Shown: positions 46,269 through 55,897, numbered from the stretch's first letter. The stretch is 64,000 bases of DNA from Cytophagales bacterium (GCA_013298125.1 JAAFJP010000012.1:93083-157082); one strand, 5' to 3'. Program-made: numbers and translations. Notes: a model not told the origin generated them from the letters alone.

Positions 46269-48080
46269 ATGGCACAACAATATTCACGTCGTAACCTCGA
46301 CTTCATGTTAAAGGAAGTTCTCAACGTAGGAGAATTGACTAAATACCCTTATTTCCAAGACTATACGCCCGATATGTTCGATATGGTATTGGATGCTAAT
46401 GAGGAAATTGCTGAAAAAATATTACGTCCCGCTTATGTTTCATCTGACAGAAATCAGCCTGAATTGGTGAACGGACAAGTGAAAGTGCATCCTGCTGTAA
46501 AGGATTATGTGAAAGCGATGGGTGATGCTGGTATGATTGGGTCGATGTTTAAATACGAACATGGCGGACAACAATTGCCAACAACCGTCGGTGCTGCTGC
46601 TGAGATGATTCGTGGGTCGGCTCACAATTCTTTTGTAATGTTTACGGGTTTGACTGCGGGTTCGGCTCACTTGATTTTATCATTCGGTTCAGAGGAATTG
46701 AAAGAAAAATACGCTACCAAAATGGTGGATGGTACGTGGACGGGAACAATGTGTTTGACAGAACCACAAGCGGGTAGTTCATTGTCGGACGTTGTAACAA
46801 CTGCCTCTCCACAAGCGGATGGAACGTTTAAAATTAAAGGTCAAAAAGTGTTCATATCGGCAGGAGACCATGATATTGCCGATAATATTGTCCACTTGGT
46901 TTTGGCTCGTATTGATGGTGCTCCACTCGGAACGAAGGGTATTTCTTTGTTCGTTGTTCCTAAATTCAGAGATAACGGAAGTGGCTCATACACAGAGGAT
47001 AACGACGTAATCTCAACGGGTATTTATCACAAAATGGGTCAAAAAGCAACGCCAGCGATGCACTTGACTTTTGGAGATAAGGATAATTCGGTTGGATATT
47101 TAGTAGGTCAGCCAAATCAAGGTTTGAAGTATATGTTCCAAATGATGAACGAAGCTCGTCTGGGCGTTGGTATGGGTGGAACATACATTGCATCAGCTGC
47201 TTATTATGCTTCATTGGAATACGCAAAAGAGCGTCCACAAGGAAGGCGTTTGAATAATAAAAACTTAGAAGAAGGGCAAACTTTCATCATCAATCACCCA
47301 GACGTAAAACGGATGCTTTTATTCCAAAAAGCCATCGTGGAGGGTTCTTTGGGGCTTTTGATGGAATGTTATATGTGGGAAGACATGATAAATGCTTTGG
47401 GGCGTGATTCAGAAGAAGCTAAACCGTATCAACTAATGTTGGATATGATGACCACAGTTGCTAAAACATATCCTTCTGAAATGGGTATCAAATCAGTAAA
47501 CGAAGGTTTACAGGTTTTTGGTGGCTATGGTTATACCGAAGATTTCCCATTAGAACAAATGGCTCGTGATATTCGTATTATGTCTATTTACGAAGGTACA
47601 ACGGGGATTCACTCATTGAATTTGTTGGGTCGTGGAATCACTGCCAACGGTGGGAAAGGTCCTCAATTGTTGTTTGCAGAGGTAATAAAAACCATCGAAG
47701 AATCAAAAACGCACGATGATTTAAAACCTTATGCTGAGAAATTGGAGAAGGAATTAGGTCGTTTACAAAAAGTTACGATGCACCTTTTGGGAATTGCTGC
47801 CAAAGGAGACAACGAAGTTTTCTTAGCGGATGCAAATCTCTATATGGATATGTTCGGAATCATAACGGTTGCTTGGATATGGTTAAAGCAAGGAATTGTG
47901 GCTAAAAATGCCTTAGTAACAAATAGTTTTGAAGGAGACGAATTAGCATTTTATGAGTCAAAAATCCATACCATGAAGTTCTTTTTCCATTATGAATTAA
48001 TTAAAACATTGAGTTTAGCCGCTCGTTTGTTAGATACAGAAGTATTAACTATTAACAAAGAATATGAGCTTGCAGTATAG
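46269..48080 (+). CDS. acyl-CoA dehydrogenase with C-terminal extension (FadE12/ACAD11-like length)
   Basis: 603 residues. The acyl-CoA dehydrogenase core shows MCLTEPQAGSSLSDVVT, the FAD/substrate block VFISAGDHD, RLGVGMGG, and the catalytic Glu in IYEGTTGIHSLNLLGR. About 150 further residues after the core place it with the long bacterial ACADs, which handle long-chain or branched substrates and pass electrons to ETF. It lies alone, between a palindromic gap and a terminator. Substrate chain length unknown. Confidence 0.93.
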   Translation: MAQQYSRRNLDFMLKEVLNVGELTKYPYFQDYTPDMFDMVLDANEEIAEKILRPAYVSSDRNQPELVNGQVKVHPAVKDYVKAMGDAGMIGSMFKYEHGGQQLPTTVGAAAEMIRGSAHNSFVMFTGLTAGSAHLILSFGSEELKEKYATKMVDGTWTGTMCLTEPQAGSSLSDVVTTASPQADGTFKIKGQKVFISAGDHDIADNIVHLVLARIDGAPLGTKGISLFVVPKFRDNGSGSYTEDNDVISTGIYHKMGQKATPAMHLTFGDKDNSVGYLVGQPNQGLKYMFQMMNEARLGVGMGGTYIASAAYYASLEYAKERPQGRRLNNKNLEEGQTFIINHPDVKRMLLFQKAIVEGSLGLLMECYMWEDMINALGRDSEEAKPYQLMLDMMTTVAKTYPSEMGIKSVNEGLQVFGGYGYTEDFPLEQMARDIRIMSIYEGTTGIHSLNLLGRGITANGGKGPQLLFAEVIKTIEESKTHDDLKPYAEKLEKELGRLQKVTMHLLGIAAKGDNEVFLADANLYMDMFGIITVAWIWLKQGIVAKNALVTNSFEGDELAFYESKIHTMKFFFHYELIKTLSLAARLLDTEVLTINKEYELAV

Positions 48081-48115
48081 CTTTTTTGAAATTACAAACA
48101 CATCAATCAAACTAA

Positions 48116-48146
48116 AAGTCCTTGCCTTCGGGTGAGGATTTTTTTG
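48116..48146 (+). terminator. terminator after acyl-CoA dehydrogenase
   Basis: CCTTGCC TTCG GGTGAGG hairpin with G-U pairs and a TTTTTTT tail. In the gap to the next gene there are filler strings, including AGTATGCAGTAAA twice (about 48195, 48217) and TGCCTACTGCCTACTAA near 48274. Confidence 0.75.
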
Positions 48147-48318
48147 TTTACAGAATTTTCTATAACTTGTTACTTCAATCAGTTCTTCAAATAAGTATGC
48201 AGTAAAACAGTAGTAAGTATGCAGTAAATAAAACACTAAGTTGTTCTTAAAATATAGTCTGAATTATAAAATTGCCTACTGCCTACTAATAACTGCCTAC
48301 TAAAAAACTCCACATTTT

Positions 48319-49407
48319 ATGTTAAAAAAATTACTAACAATTACACTTTCTCTGGTTTTGAGTTCTCCGATTTTTAGCCAAAACTCACCCATTATTTCTT
48401 CACAAGTTCGCTCATTGGCTCAGCAAATCACTTCGGGAAAATCTACCGACTCGCTGAAAGTTCGGGCGATTTATGAATGGGTCGCCAAGAACATTGATTA
48501 TGATGTGCCTTTGCTTCAAAAAATGAATAAAAAATCTATTGAGGAGTTTATTCAATTACAACAAAGTTCGGCAGTTTTGTCTTCCAAAAAAGCCGTTTGC
48601 ATGGGCTATTCCATTCTTTTCAAGGAACTTTGCGAAGCCTCAAACATTACCGCTGAGTTTTTGGCGGGATATAGCAAAGGTCTCGACCCCGAAACTGGTA
48701 AACTCAAACTCTCGGATGTATTACACGCTTGGAATGCCGTGAAGGTCAATAAAAATTGGTATCTCGTTGATTTAACTTGGAGTGCAGGGCAAGTAGATGA
48801 AAAACAAGGTCGTTTTGTGAAGGCATTTAATGAAAAATATTATTTGTCGGATAACAAAAAGTTCGTGAATGACCACTTACCTTTTGACCCCATCTGGCAA
48901 TTGTCCAATCAACCACTTTCTGTGCGTGAGTTTAGATTGTACCAAGGTTTTCCGCCTTCACGTACCAATCCGCCCACCATCAGTTTTATGGACACATTGC
49001 AAGTATATGAAAAGCAAGATTATGAAACAAAACGCTTGAATTCGTACCGTAGAGCCTTAATTTTTGACAGAGGGAATGACGAAGCTAAGGCAGCATTGGG
49101 TTATCATTATTCAAATTTAGCCCTCAAATCCTTAGAAGATTTCAATAAAATCATTAAGTCGTCAGTGAATGTCCATACGCCCGAAGCCGAGAAAATGGCA
49201 ATTGCCAAAAAAGAAGAAATGTATAATTTATTGAAAGGGGCAGAGAAAAATTTGCGTTTGGCAAGATACAATTATATCCAAATTCCAGCCAATTCAAAAT
49301 TTGCCGATGTAGCCCAAGGCAACAAAGAAGCAACAGAACAAAACCAAGGATTTATCGCCCAAAGCCGTACTTTCTTGGCGGATTATTTTAAGAATGTTGG
49401 GAAGTAG
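48319..49407 (+). CDS. transglutaminase-like domain secreted protein
   Basis: 362 residues with signal peptide (MLKKLLTITLSLVLSSPIFS). The transglutaminase/protease fold has the Cys in KKAVCMGYSILFKEL, the His in LHAWNAVKVNKNWYLVD, and the Asp in VDLTWSAG, a complete catalytic triad. The C-terminal half (about 200-362) is helical, TPR-like. A role in cell-surface peptide or protein processing is plausible. Start at 48319 follows a repeat-filled gap. Confidence 0.83.
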   Translation: MLKKLLTITLSLVLSSPIFSQNSPIISSQVRSLAQQITSGKSTDSLKVRAIYEWVAKNIDYDVPLLQKMNKKSIEEFIQLQQSSAVLSSKKAVCMGYSILFKELCEASNITAEFLAGYSKGLDPETGKLKLSDVLHAWNAVKVNKNWYLVDLTWSAGQVDEKQGRFVKAFNEKYYLSDNKKFVNDHLPFDPIWQLSNQPLSVREFRLYQGFPPSRTNPPTISFMDTLQVYEKQDYETKRLNSYRRALIFDRGNDEAKAALGYHYSNLALKSLEDFNKIIKSSVNVHTPEAEKMAIAKKEEMYNLLKGAEKNLRLARYNYIQIPANSKFADVAQGNKEATEQNQGFIAQSRTFLADYFKNVGK

Positions 49408-49413
49408 GGAGTT

Positions 49414-49510
49414 GGTTACTGGTTATTTGTTACTGGTTTATTAGTTTTGAGTCATATTCTAAGCTGAGAGGAGCTTAAAACTAATAAACAATAACTGATA
49501 ACCAGTAACT
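49414..49510. repeat. GTTACTGGTTAT-type inverted repeat
   Basis: GTTACTGGTTATTTGTTACT... pairs with ...AATAACTGATAACCAGTAAC; arms of about 37 bases (49414-49450, 49473-49510). Related motifs occur at 59077-59200. Confidence 0.8.
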
Positions 49511-49513
49511 ATT

Positions 49514-50131
49514 TTACAACCGTTCCCCGGCCGTCACCGCCACATTCAAAGTATTCTCCGCAGGTGGTACAGGACACGTAAACGTATGATTATAAGCACA
49601 ATACGGATGATAAGCACGGTTAAAATCTATCGAAATTTGATTCCCATTCACTTCATCAACCCCAAAATCAAGATAACGACCAGCTCCGTAAGATTCCTTG
49701 CCAGAAGTCAAATCTTTGAAGGGCAAAAACAAATTTCCTTCGGGCGTTTTGAAGATTTTTAAGAGATATTTTACCCCTTCAAGCTCAAAACTGACATTTC
49801 CATAAGCCTCATATTCTTCTACTTCTCCATCTGTCATTGAAATATTTATCGTTTGTCCAGAAGTTACACGGTCAATTTTGCCTGTGATTTTATAGGCTGG
49901 GTCAACCTCAAAATATTTCAAGCCCACAAACTTTACTTTGTCTTCAATCGGTGAAGCTGTGTCTTTTTTTAGATAAGTATCTTTATCACTTCGTAAATTT
50001 TTAATTGCTGTAAAATATTCATTATCAATGTTTTGTGACGGTTTTATTGATTCATTTCCAACAAATGAATACGCAATGATGGCAATAATAACTGCCAAAA
50101 CTGAGAGGACGAAAAATTTATTTTTGAACAT
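49514..50131 (-). CDS. DUF1684-family protein
   Basis: 205 residues with one N-terminal membrane helix (FFVLSVLAVIIAIIAYSF). The DUF1684 core is recognisable: GNLFLPFKDLTSGKESYGAG, RYLDFG, then the ending DFNRAYHPYCAYNHTFTCPV followed by PPAENTLNVAVTAGERL. Members are periplasmic or anchored proteins of unknown activity. Conserved Cys and His near the C-terminus suggest metal or substrate binding. Confidence 0.88.
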   Translation of the reverse strand: MFKNKFFVLSVLAVIIAIIAYSFVGNESIKPSQNIDNEYFTAIKNLRSDKDTYLKKDTASPIEDKVKFVGLKYFEVDPAYKITGKIDRVTSGQTINISMTDGEVEEYEAYGNVSFELEGVKYLLKIFKTPEGNLFLPFKDLTSGKESYGAGRYLDFGVDEVNGNQISIDFNRAYHPYCAYNHTFTCPVPPAENTLNVAVTAGERL

Positions 50132-50169
50132 ATTTTTTTGATTTTGTAATAGCTAAATTTGACTTTCCT

Positions 50170-50258
50170 AACCTCACCCCCAGCCCCTCTCCTTCTGAGA
50201 GTGGAGCATTGGACCATAGAACTCCCCTCTCAGCAGGAGAGGGGCTGGGGGTGAGGTT
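50170..50258. repeat. 89-bp 'AACCTCACCCC' inverted-repeat element, copy B
   Basis: Begins AACCTCACCCCCAGCCCC and ends GGGGCTGGGGGTGAGGTT. The centre has GAGTGGAGC where A and C have GAGGGGAG. Sits between the DUF1684 and TonB-receptor genes. Confidence 0.93.
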
Positions 50259-50268
50259 ATTAGGCTAA

Positions 50269-52890
50269 TTACTGCTCATCCCCCGCCTGTTCCTCATTCA
50301 CCTTTTTACGTTCTCTTTGCTCAGTCGGATTCTTTAATTTTTTGTAGAGACGATACTGGACTCCGAGCATCATAAATCGGGTTTCATTTTTCTTGAAATT
50401 AACAGAATTAAATCCTAAACCGTCCGTAAAAATGGTTTGTTCTTGTGTATTAAAAATATCGTTAATTCTCAAATTTACAGATAATTTACCTTTCAAAGCA
50501 TCGTATTTTGCTCCCAAGTCTGATGTATAAATGGTGCTAACTTTACCTTGTGGCGTGAGTAAGGGCGAACGATAATTAGTCGAAAACTGAATGGCTAAAT
50601 TCTTAGTCACTTTTATTTGAAAATTAACCCTTGCCGTTAAACTGACATTATTTCTACTGAACTCTCCCGCCGAGGTTTGCCCTTGAATATCCGACTGAAA
50701 AATAGACACATTTCCATTGGTTCTCAGCCACTTAGCCAAACGATGTGAAGCAATTAACTCAATACCAAACGAATTATTCTGACTAAGATTTTGGAAGGTT
50801 GTTAGTGTAGTATCGCCACCAATAAGTTGCCGAACCCTTGCCACCGAATTACTAATATTTCGATAAAAAAGGGTGGAATTTAGAGAAAAATCTTTTTTGG
50901 TATAAAGATGTGTCAGTTCAAAGGCATTGACGTTTTCGGGTAGGAGATACGGATTTCCTGTGGTTAAATTCAGCAAATCGTTGGTATTGACGAAAGGATT
51001 TAAAGCCTTATAACTCGGGCGATTTATTCTTCTCGAAAAATTGAGTTGTAGTTGTTGCTGTTTATTCAATTGATTACTCAAAAACAGACTTGGAAATAAA
51101 TTCAAATAGTTATTATTACGAAGAATAGAGGTCGTTTGTTGGTCAATGGTCAGGTCGGTATATTCTGCCCTGATGCCCGTGAGTAATGACCATTTATTCC
51201 ATTTATAACCAAAATTTGCATAACCTGCATAAACGTTCTCCTTATACACGAAGTGATTGCTTCGACGAATATCGTTCTTGAAAGAATTACTTGTTTTATC
51301 AAAAATAGCGTAGGTAAAATCATTATCAAATTCACGAATTGAACCCCGCAAGCCCGTTTCAAAGGTGGATTTTTCGTTCAATGGCAGTACGTAATCGGTT
51401 TGAAGAATACCCGTAGCGTTTTTGTTATTGGCACGACTTTGCTCAATTCTTCTCGGAATAAAACTTGCAGGAGTGGAAAATTCTCGATAAAAATAGTCCT
51501 GAACAAAATCATTATCGTCAAAACCATTATTTGAAATATGGGTAAAATCAATCGTTAATTCTTGACCCACTTTGTCAAATTTTTGTTTATACCCCAAGAA
51601 AAAATCTAAGCCAAAATCTCCTCCATTCTTAATGCCATTTCTGCGATAAAGCCTTGGTTCTGAGAGTGTTGTCGGATAAGTTGTGGTACTGTAACGATTT
51701 TCTTCGTTATTATCTTTTGCCAAACGCCGAAGAGCAAAACCCGAAATGGCAGCCCGTTTTGTGATAAAAAAGTCAAAACCTAACTTAATGTTTTGGTTAT
51801 TATCCCGATTGATTTCATCCGAATTTTGATTGATTTCGCTTTTGCCATTTTTACTGTTTTGTTCACGAAAAAGTGTTTGAGCATTAAGCCTCTTGAAATC
51901 TCTGAAATTATAATCTCCAAACACATTCCATCGACCTCGGCGAAGATTCATACTCAAATTTCCATTGTATTTTTCCCGTGTACCCACATTCAGATTCGCC
52001 CGAAGATTATAGCCCGCATTTTTACTCTTTTTAGTAACAATATTAATGATTCCAGAAGTGCCATCGGCTTGATATTTTGAGGACGGATTAGAGATAATTT
52101 CCACACTTTCAATCACATCGGCGGGCAACATTTCGAGGGCAGATTGACGATTAGAGGTTGTGATTCCAGACGGGCGACCATCAATCAAAATTAGCAAATT
52201 ACCACTTCCTCGCATCTGGATTTCACCATCGGGATTAACGATGATAGAGGGCACATTTTGCAAAACGTCTAAGGCAGTTCCACCAACCGTTGTGAGGTTT
52301 GCTCCGACGTTAAAAATCTTTTTGTCGAGGCTCATGGTCATTTCTTGTTTTTGTTCAGAAACGGTCACTTCTGCAAGGGTTTGCGAACTCATTTGTACCA
52401 AAATTTTACCCAAATTCTCTTCCGAAGATTGAAGTTTTACTTTGTCAGACTTCCATTTTTTAAATCCAACCGACTGAATAACAATACGATAGCTCCCAAA
52501 AGGCAAGTCGTTTATTTCAAAAACGCCCTTCGTATCTGTCAGTCCGCCGTTAATGGCTTTGGTAGAATCTTTCCCCTTAAAAACCGAAACACTTGCAAAT
52601 TCAAGAGCCTGTTCTTTGTCATTTTGAATAGAAATTACTCGCCCTGTTATCTTCCCAGACTCAATAGAAACCTCAGAATTATCAACAGAAGCATTCCCTT
52701 TTTTCTGTTTTTTTTGGGCAAAAACAGAAAAGGTGCTAACCAACAATAGTAGGAATATGAATGAGCAAGTTATACAAATAACCTCACCCCCAACCCCTCT
52801 CCTACTGAGAGGGGAGTTCAGTTGGTCAAATACTCCCCTCTCAATAGGAGAGGGGTTGGGGGTGAGGTTGAATGAAGGATATTTTTTCAA
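50269..52890 (-). CDS. TonB-dependent outer membrane receptor with repeat-derived segment in its leader
   Basis: 873 residues. Residues 80-170 form a carboxypeptidase-D-like domain (GRVISIQNDKEQALEFASVS); the plug has IIVNPDGEIQMRGSGNLLIL and SVEIISNPSSKYQADGTSGI; the barrel closes with MMLGVQYRLYKKL. It imports an unknown ligand. Oddity: the signal sequence is split. MKKYPSF is followed by about 30 residues (LTPNPSPIERG...) encoded by an AACCTCACCCC element, and only then by the hydrophobic core (SFIFLLLLVSTFSVFA). No other start codon lies between. Confidence 0.9.
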   Translation of the reverse strand: MKKYPSFNLTPNPSPIERGVFDQLNSPLSRRGVGGEVICITCSFIFLLLLVSTFSVFAQKKQKKGNASVDNSEVSIESGKITGRVISIQNDKEQALEFASVSVFKGKDSTKAINGGLTDTKGVFEINDLPFGSYRIVIQSVGFKKWKSDKVKLQSSEENLGKILVQMSSQTLAEVTVSEQKQEMTMSLDKKIFNVGANLTTVGGTALDVLQNVPSIIVNPDGEIQMRGSGNLLILIDGRPSGITTSNRQSALEMLPADVIESVEIISNPSSKYQADGTSGIINIVTKKSKNAGYNLRANLNVGTREKYNGNLSMNLRRGRWNVFGDYNFRDFKRLNAQTLFREQNSKNGKSEINQNSDEINRDNNQNIKLGFDFFITKRAAISGFALRRLAKDNNEENRYSTTTYPTTLSEPRLYRRNGIKNGGDFGLDFFLGYKQKFDKVGQELTIDFTHISNNGFDDNDFVQDYFYREFSTPASFIPRRIEQSRANNKNATGILQTDYVLPLNEKSTFETGLRGSIREFDNDFTYAIFDKTSNSFKNDIRRSNHFVYKENVYAGYANFGYKWNKWSLLTGIRAEYTDLTIDQQTTSILRNNNYLNLFPSLFLSNQLNKQQQLQLNFSRRINRPSYKALNPFVNTNDLLNLTTGNPYLLPENVNAFELTHLYTKKDFSLNSTLFYRNISNSVARVRQLIGGDTTLTTFQNLSQNNSFGIELIASHRLAKWLRTNGNVSIFQSDIQGQTSAGEFSRNNVSLTARVNFQIKVTKNLAIQFSTNYRSPLLTPQGKVSTIYTSDLGAKYDALKGKLSVNLRINDIFNTQEQTIFTDGLGFNSVNFKKNETRFMMLGVQYRLYKKLKNPTEQRERKKVNEEQAGDEQ
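52780..52869. repeat. 90-bp 'AACCTCACCCC' inverted-repeat element, copy C
   Basis: Begins AACCTCACCCCCAACCCC and ends GGGGTTGGGGGTGAGGTT. Lies inside the 5' end of the TonB-receptor reading frame, read on the minus strand as LTPNPSPIERG... and ...SPLSRRGVGGEV. Confidence 0.93.
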
Positions 52891-52916
52891 GTGATTAATT
52901 AATTTTTACGGGTAAT

Positions 52917-53633
52917 TTAATCATCATTATCGGGACTATCTTTTTCCGTTGATTCATTTTCTCGGGTATAATAAAACGCCCGAAGATTAACGACATTTTT
53001 AGAAAAATCTATCTTCTGAAACTTTACTCGATGAATCGAAAGCCCCGTTCTTTCACGAAGATTACTCAACATTTCAGCACGCTTTTCAGGTTGAATCAAA
53101 TCCATTCTGTCATAATTGATTTCTTCAAAACTCTCATGTTCAAGTCCCAAATGACCATCCAAAATATACGTAAGAACCAAGATTATGATGTTACAAATAA
53201 TGAGTAAAAGTAGCGTTTCGGATAGATTCGCCAAAGCATTGATAATTCCTACGGTTACAGTTAGGAAAAAATACCCCATTTCACGCACGGGGACTGTTAC
53301 AGTACGATACCTAAAAATAGAAAAAACTGCAAAAAGTCCAAAAGAAAAACCCAATTCGATTTTGGTACTACTCAACAAAAAACATATCAAAAAAAGTACG
53401 CTATTGAAGAGGAAAAACGTAAAAACGAAGTCCTTATTTTTGTGACGGGCGTAATAAAAAGTACGAATTAGGATAAAAGTGACGATGAGATTGAAGGCGT
53501 ATCTTATCCCAAAATCAAGGATAATATTTTGTTCGATAGAAGAGATGAGTGATTCCAAAGCGTTTTCCGTTGATTTTTTATATTCAGAACAAATATACGA
53601 TTGCATAAGTATTGTTAGATAAAAAGCCTTCAT
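52917..53633 (-). CDS. DUF4956-family membrane protein
   Basis: 238 residues with four or so membrane helices (ILDFGIRYAFNLIVTFILIR, FTFFLFNSVLFLICFLL, the ALANL...ILVLTYIL pair). The cytoplasmic part with SIFRYRTVTVPVREMGYFFL and later NLRERTGLSIHRVKFQKIDF fits the DUF4956 family, often found near polyphosphate or TonB genes. Function unknown. It lies 26 bases from the TonB-receptor gene in the same direction and upstream of it. Confidence 0.8.
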   Translation of the reverse strand: MKAFYLTILMQSYICSEYKKSTENALESLISSIEQNIILDFGIRYAFNLIVTFILIRTFYYARHKNKDFVFTFFLFNSVLFLICFLLSSTKIELGFSFGLFAVFSIFRYRTVTVPVREMGYFFLTVTVGIINALANLSETLLLLIICNIIILVLTYILDGHLGLEHESFEEINYDRMDLIQPEKRAEMLSNLRERTGLSIHRVKFQKIDFSKNVVNLRAFYYTRENESTEKDSPDNDD

Positions 53634-53685
53634 AATTTACCGAATTCATCAACTGAAACTACTCAGCAAAAAGGGTTAGAATGTT

Positions 53686-53787
53686 TTATAATTCTCCAAA
53701 TACGTATTTTTTTCATGGATTTGGAGAATTATAAATTTTTATAATCCTCCAAATCCATGATTTTTTCTTATATTTGGAGAATTATAA
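53686..53787. repeat. four alternating copies of TTATAATTCTCCAAAT
   Basis: Copies at 53686-53701, 53719-53734, 53739-53754 and 53772-53787, orientations forward, reverse, forward, reverse. The middle pair extends through CATGGATTTGG / CCAAATCCATG into a long stem. The last copy ends 6 bases before the ATPase ATG, so it also covers the ribosome-binding region. Confidence 0.92.
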
Positions 53788-53793
53788 GAAAAA

Positions 53794-55206
53794 ATGATAG
53801 GAAGAATCAACGAACGAAAAATATTAGATGAGGCTCTGCAATCATCACAAAGTGAGCTAATTGCTTTATATGGAAGACGTAGAGTTGGTAAAACGTATCT
53901 GATACGAGAGCATTTTGCCAATGAAATGATTTTCAGCACAAGCGGTTTATTTGAGGCTACTTTGCAAGAACAATTAAAAGAATTTGCTTCCTGCATTAAA
54001 ATAGCTTCTAAAAATCCAATGCCTATTTCAGTGCCAAATGACTGGTTTGAAGCATTTGATTTGCTGAAAATATTGATTGATAACCATGAACGGAAAACTA
54101 AAAAGGTGATTTTTTTGGATGAATTGCCATGGATGGCAACCGCAAAATCAAGGTTTCTGACAGCGTTTGAAGGTTTTTGGAATGGATGGGCTTCGGCACG
54201 TAAAGATTTGGTAGTGGTAATATGCGGTTCGGCAGCGGCTTGGATGATTCAAAAAATTGAAAAAAGTAAGGGCGGTTTATACAACAGAGTCACCAAAAGA
54301 ATTGTACTCAAACCTTTTACATTATCAGAAACAGAGGCGTTTTTTCAATCTAAATCATTGACACTGAGTAGATTTCATACCACAGAATTATACATGATGT
54401 TGGGAGGAATACCGCATTATCTCAATCAAGTTAGAAAAGGAGAAACCCCTGCAATGGCAATTGAGCGTTTAGTTTTTGATAAAAACGGGTTACTTTCAGA
54501 GGAGTTTGAATATTTATTTCTATCCTTGTTTGGAGAAGGTGACTTGCACAAACAAATTGTGGAAATATTAGCCAAACATCGTTACGGGCTCACTCGTGAA
54601 GAGATTTTGACAAAATGTAAAGTGATTTCGAGTGGTTGGTTTACTAATATTTTGGAAGAATTGGAGGCTTCGGGATTTATAGAAATACAAATGCAGTACG
54701 CTAAAAGTGGCAAAATCATTCATTACAAAGTGATTGATAATTATTCTTTATTTTACGTTAATTTCAAAAAAACAAAGGCATTCCAAAATTGGGTGGCTGT
54801 TCAAAATACGCAACAATGGAAAACGTGGAGTGGATTAACTTTTGAAAATGTTTGCTTTTATCATAGCAAAAATATCATAAAAGCATTAGGTATTTCAGGC
54901 ATACAGACTACCGTTTCGTCATGGTCAAACCGTGGAGATGATGAAATGAAAGGGGGACAAATAGATATGCTGATTGATAGAGGTGACAAAGCCATCAACG
55001 TTTGTGAAATAAAATTTAATGAAAATCCGTATGTCATCACCAAGAACTATGCCCAAGAAATGCGTTTGAAAATGACAGCGTTTAATCATTTTACGAAAAA
55101 TAAAAAAACACTTTTTCTAACATTCATAACAGCGGGTGGTTTAGTTGAAAACAGCGAAGCAAACGCTCTTTTACAATCAACCATTAGTTTGGATGATTTA
55201 TTTTAA
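53794..55206 (+). CDS. AAA ATPase with C-terminal DUF234 (archaeal ATPase-like)
   Basis: 470 residues. Walker A GRRRVGKT (27-34), Walker B VIFLDELPWM, and a sensor-like VVICGSAAAWM. A winged-helix region (about 260-310) follows. The C-terminal DUF234 part shows GQIDMLIDRGDKAINVCEIK near 388-407, the D...ExK pattern of PD-(D/E)xK nucleases. Such proteins are widespread in archaea and Bacteroidota and are sometimes thought to be mobile or defensive; the function is unproved. The gene sits directly behind the four-repeat array. Confidence 0.88.
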   Translation: MIGRINERKILDEALQSSQSELIALYGRRRVGKTYLIREHFANEMIFSTSGLFEATLQEQLKEFASCIKIASKNPMPISVPNDWFEAFDLLKILIDNHERKTKKVIFLDELPWMATAKSRFLTAFEGFWNGWASARKDLVVVICGSAAAWMIQKIEKSKGGLYNRVTKRIVLKPFTLSETEAFFQSKSLTLSRFHTTELYMMLGGIPHYLNQVRKGETPAMAIERLVFDKNGLLSEEFEYLFLSLFGEGDLHKQIVEILAKHRYGLTREEILTKCKVISSGWFTNILEELEASGFIEIQMQYAKSGKIIHYKVIDNYSLFYVNFKKTKAFQNWVAVQNTQQWKTWSGLTFENVCFYHSKNIIKALGISGIQTTVSSWSNRGDDEMKGGQIDMLIDRGDKAINVCEIKFNENPYVITKNYAQEMRLKMTAFNHFTKNKKTLFLTFITAGGLVENSEANALLQSTISLDDLF

Positions 55207-55288
55207 GGAAAATTGTAAATTTGACTGATAGATTTTAGTTTCTCATTACTTAATCCCTAAACCCCATAATCCCCAAACCCCTGAAACA

Positions 55289-55873
55289 ATGTTCACAGGA
55301 ATAATAGAAGCCATTGGCACATTAAAAAACACTAAATCGGAAGGTACAAATATTACTTTCACCTTCACTTGTCCATTCACCAATGAACTCAAAATCGACC
55401 AAAGTCTCGCCCACAATGGCGTGTGCTTGACGGTCATTGATATTCAAGGAAATGACTATTCCGTAACGGCAATTGACGAGACTTTACAAAAAACCAATAT
55501 CGGAAAATTACAAATTGGAGGTAAAGTGAATCTCGAACGATGTATGCTCGCCCATGGACGTTTCGACGGGCATATCGTACAAGGACACGTGGACCAAACT
55601 GGTGTAGTCACGAGCATCCTCGAACAAGATGGCTCATGGCTATACGATTTTGAGTATTCGCCTGATTCAGAGAATATTACCGTTGAAAAAGGCTCAGTTT
55701 GTATTAATGGAACGAGTCTTACAGTCTTTAATTCTGGCACAAATACATTCAGAGTTGCCATCATTCCTTATACGTATGAGAACACTATTTTTCATACTTT
55801 AAAAGTAGGTGATATTGTGAATTTAGAGTTTGATATTGTTGGGAAGTATATTAGAAAAATGATAAAAATGTAA
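55289..55873 (+). CDS. ribE: riboflavin synthase
   Basis: 194 residues with two lumazine-binding repeats. Starts MFTGIIEAIGTLKNT and has the typical VNLERCMLAHGRFDGHIVQGH and VDQTGVVTSI. It makes riboflavin from two lumazines in the cytoplasm. No FMN riboswitch is visible in the short gap before it, so it is probably read from the upstream side or a weak promoter. Confidence 0.95.
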   Translation: MFTGIIEAIGTLKNTKSEGTNITFTFTCPFTNELKIDQSLAHNGVCLTVIDIQGNDYSVTAIDETLQKTNIGKLQIGGKVNLERCMLAHGRFDGHIVQGHVDQTGVVTSILEQDGSWLYDFEYSPDSENITVEKGSVCINGTSLTVFNSGTNTFRVAIIPYTYENTIFHTLKVGDIVNLEFDIVGKYIRKMIKM

Positions 55874-55897
55874 TGTATGATACTTATTTGAGTGTAG

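Noticed and set aside
55207..55288. FMN riboswitch before ribE
   Set aside because: The 82-base gap is filled with AACCCC/ATCCCC-type sequence and has none of the conserved RFN segments.
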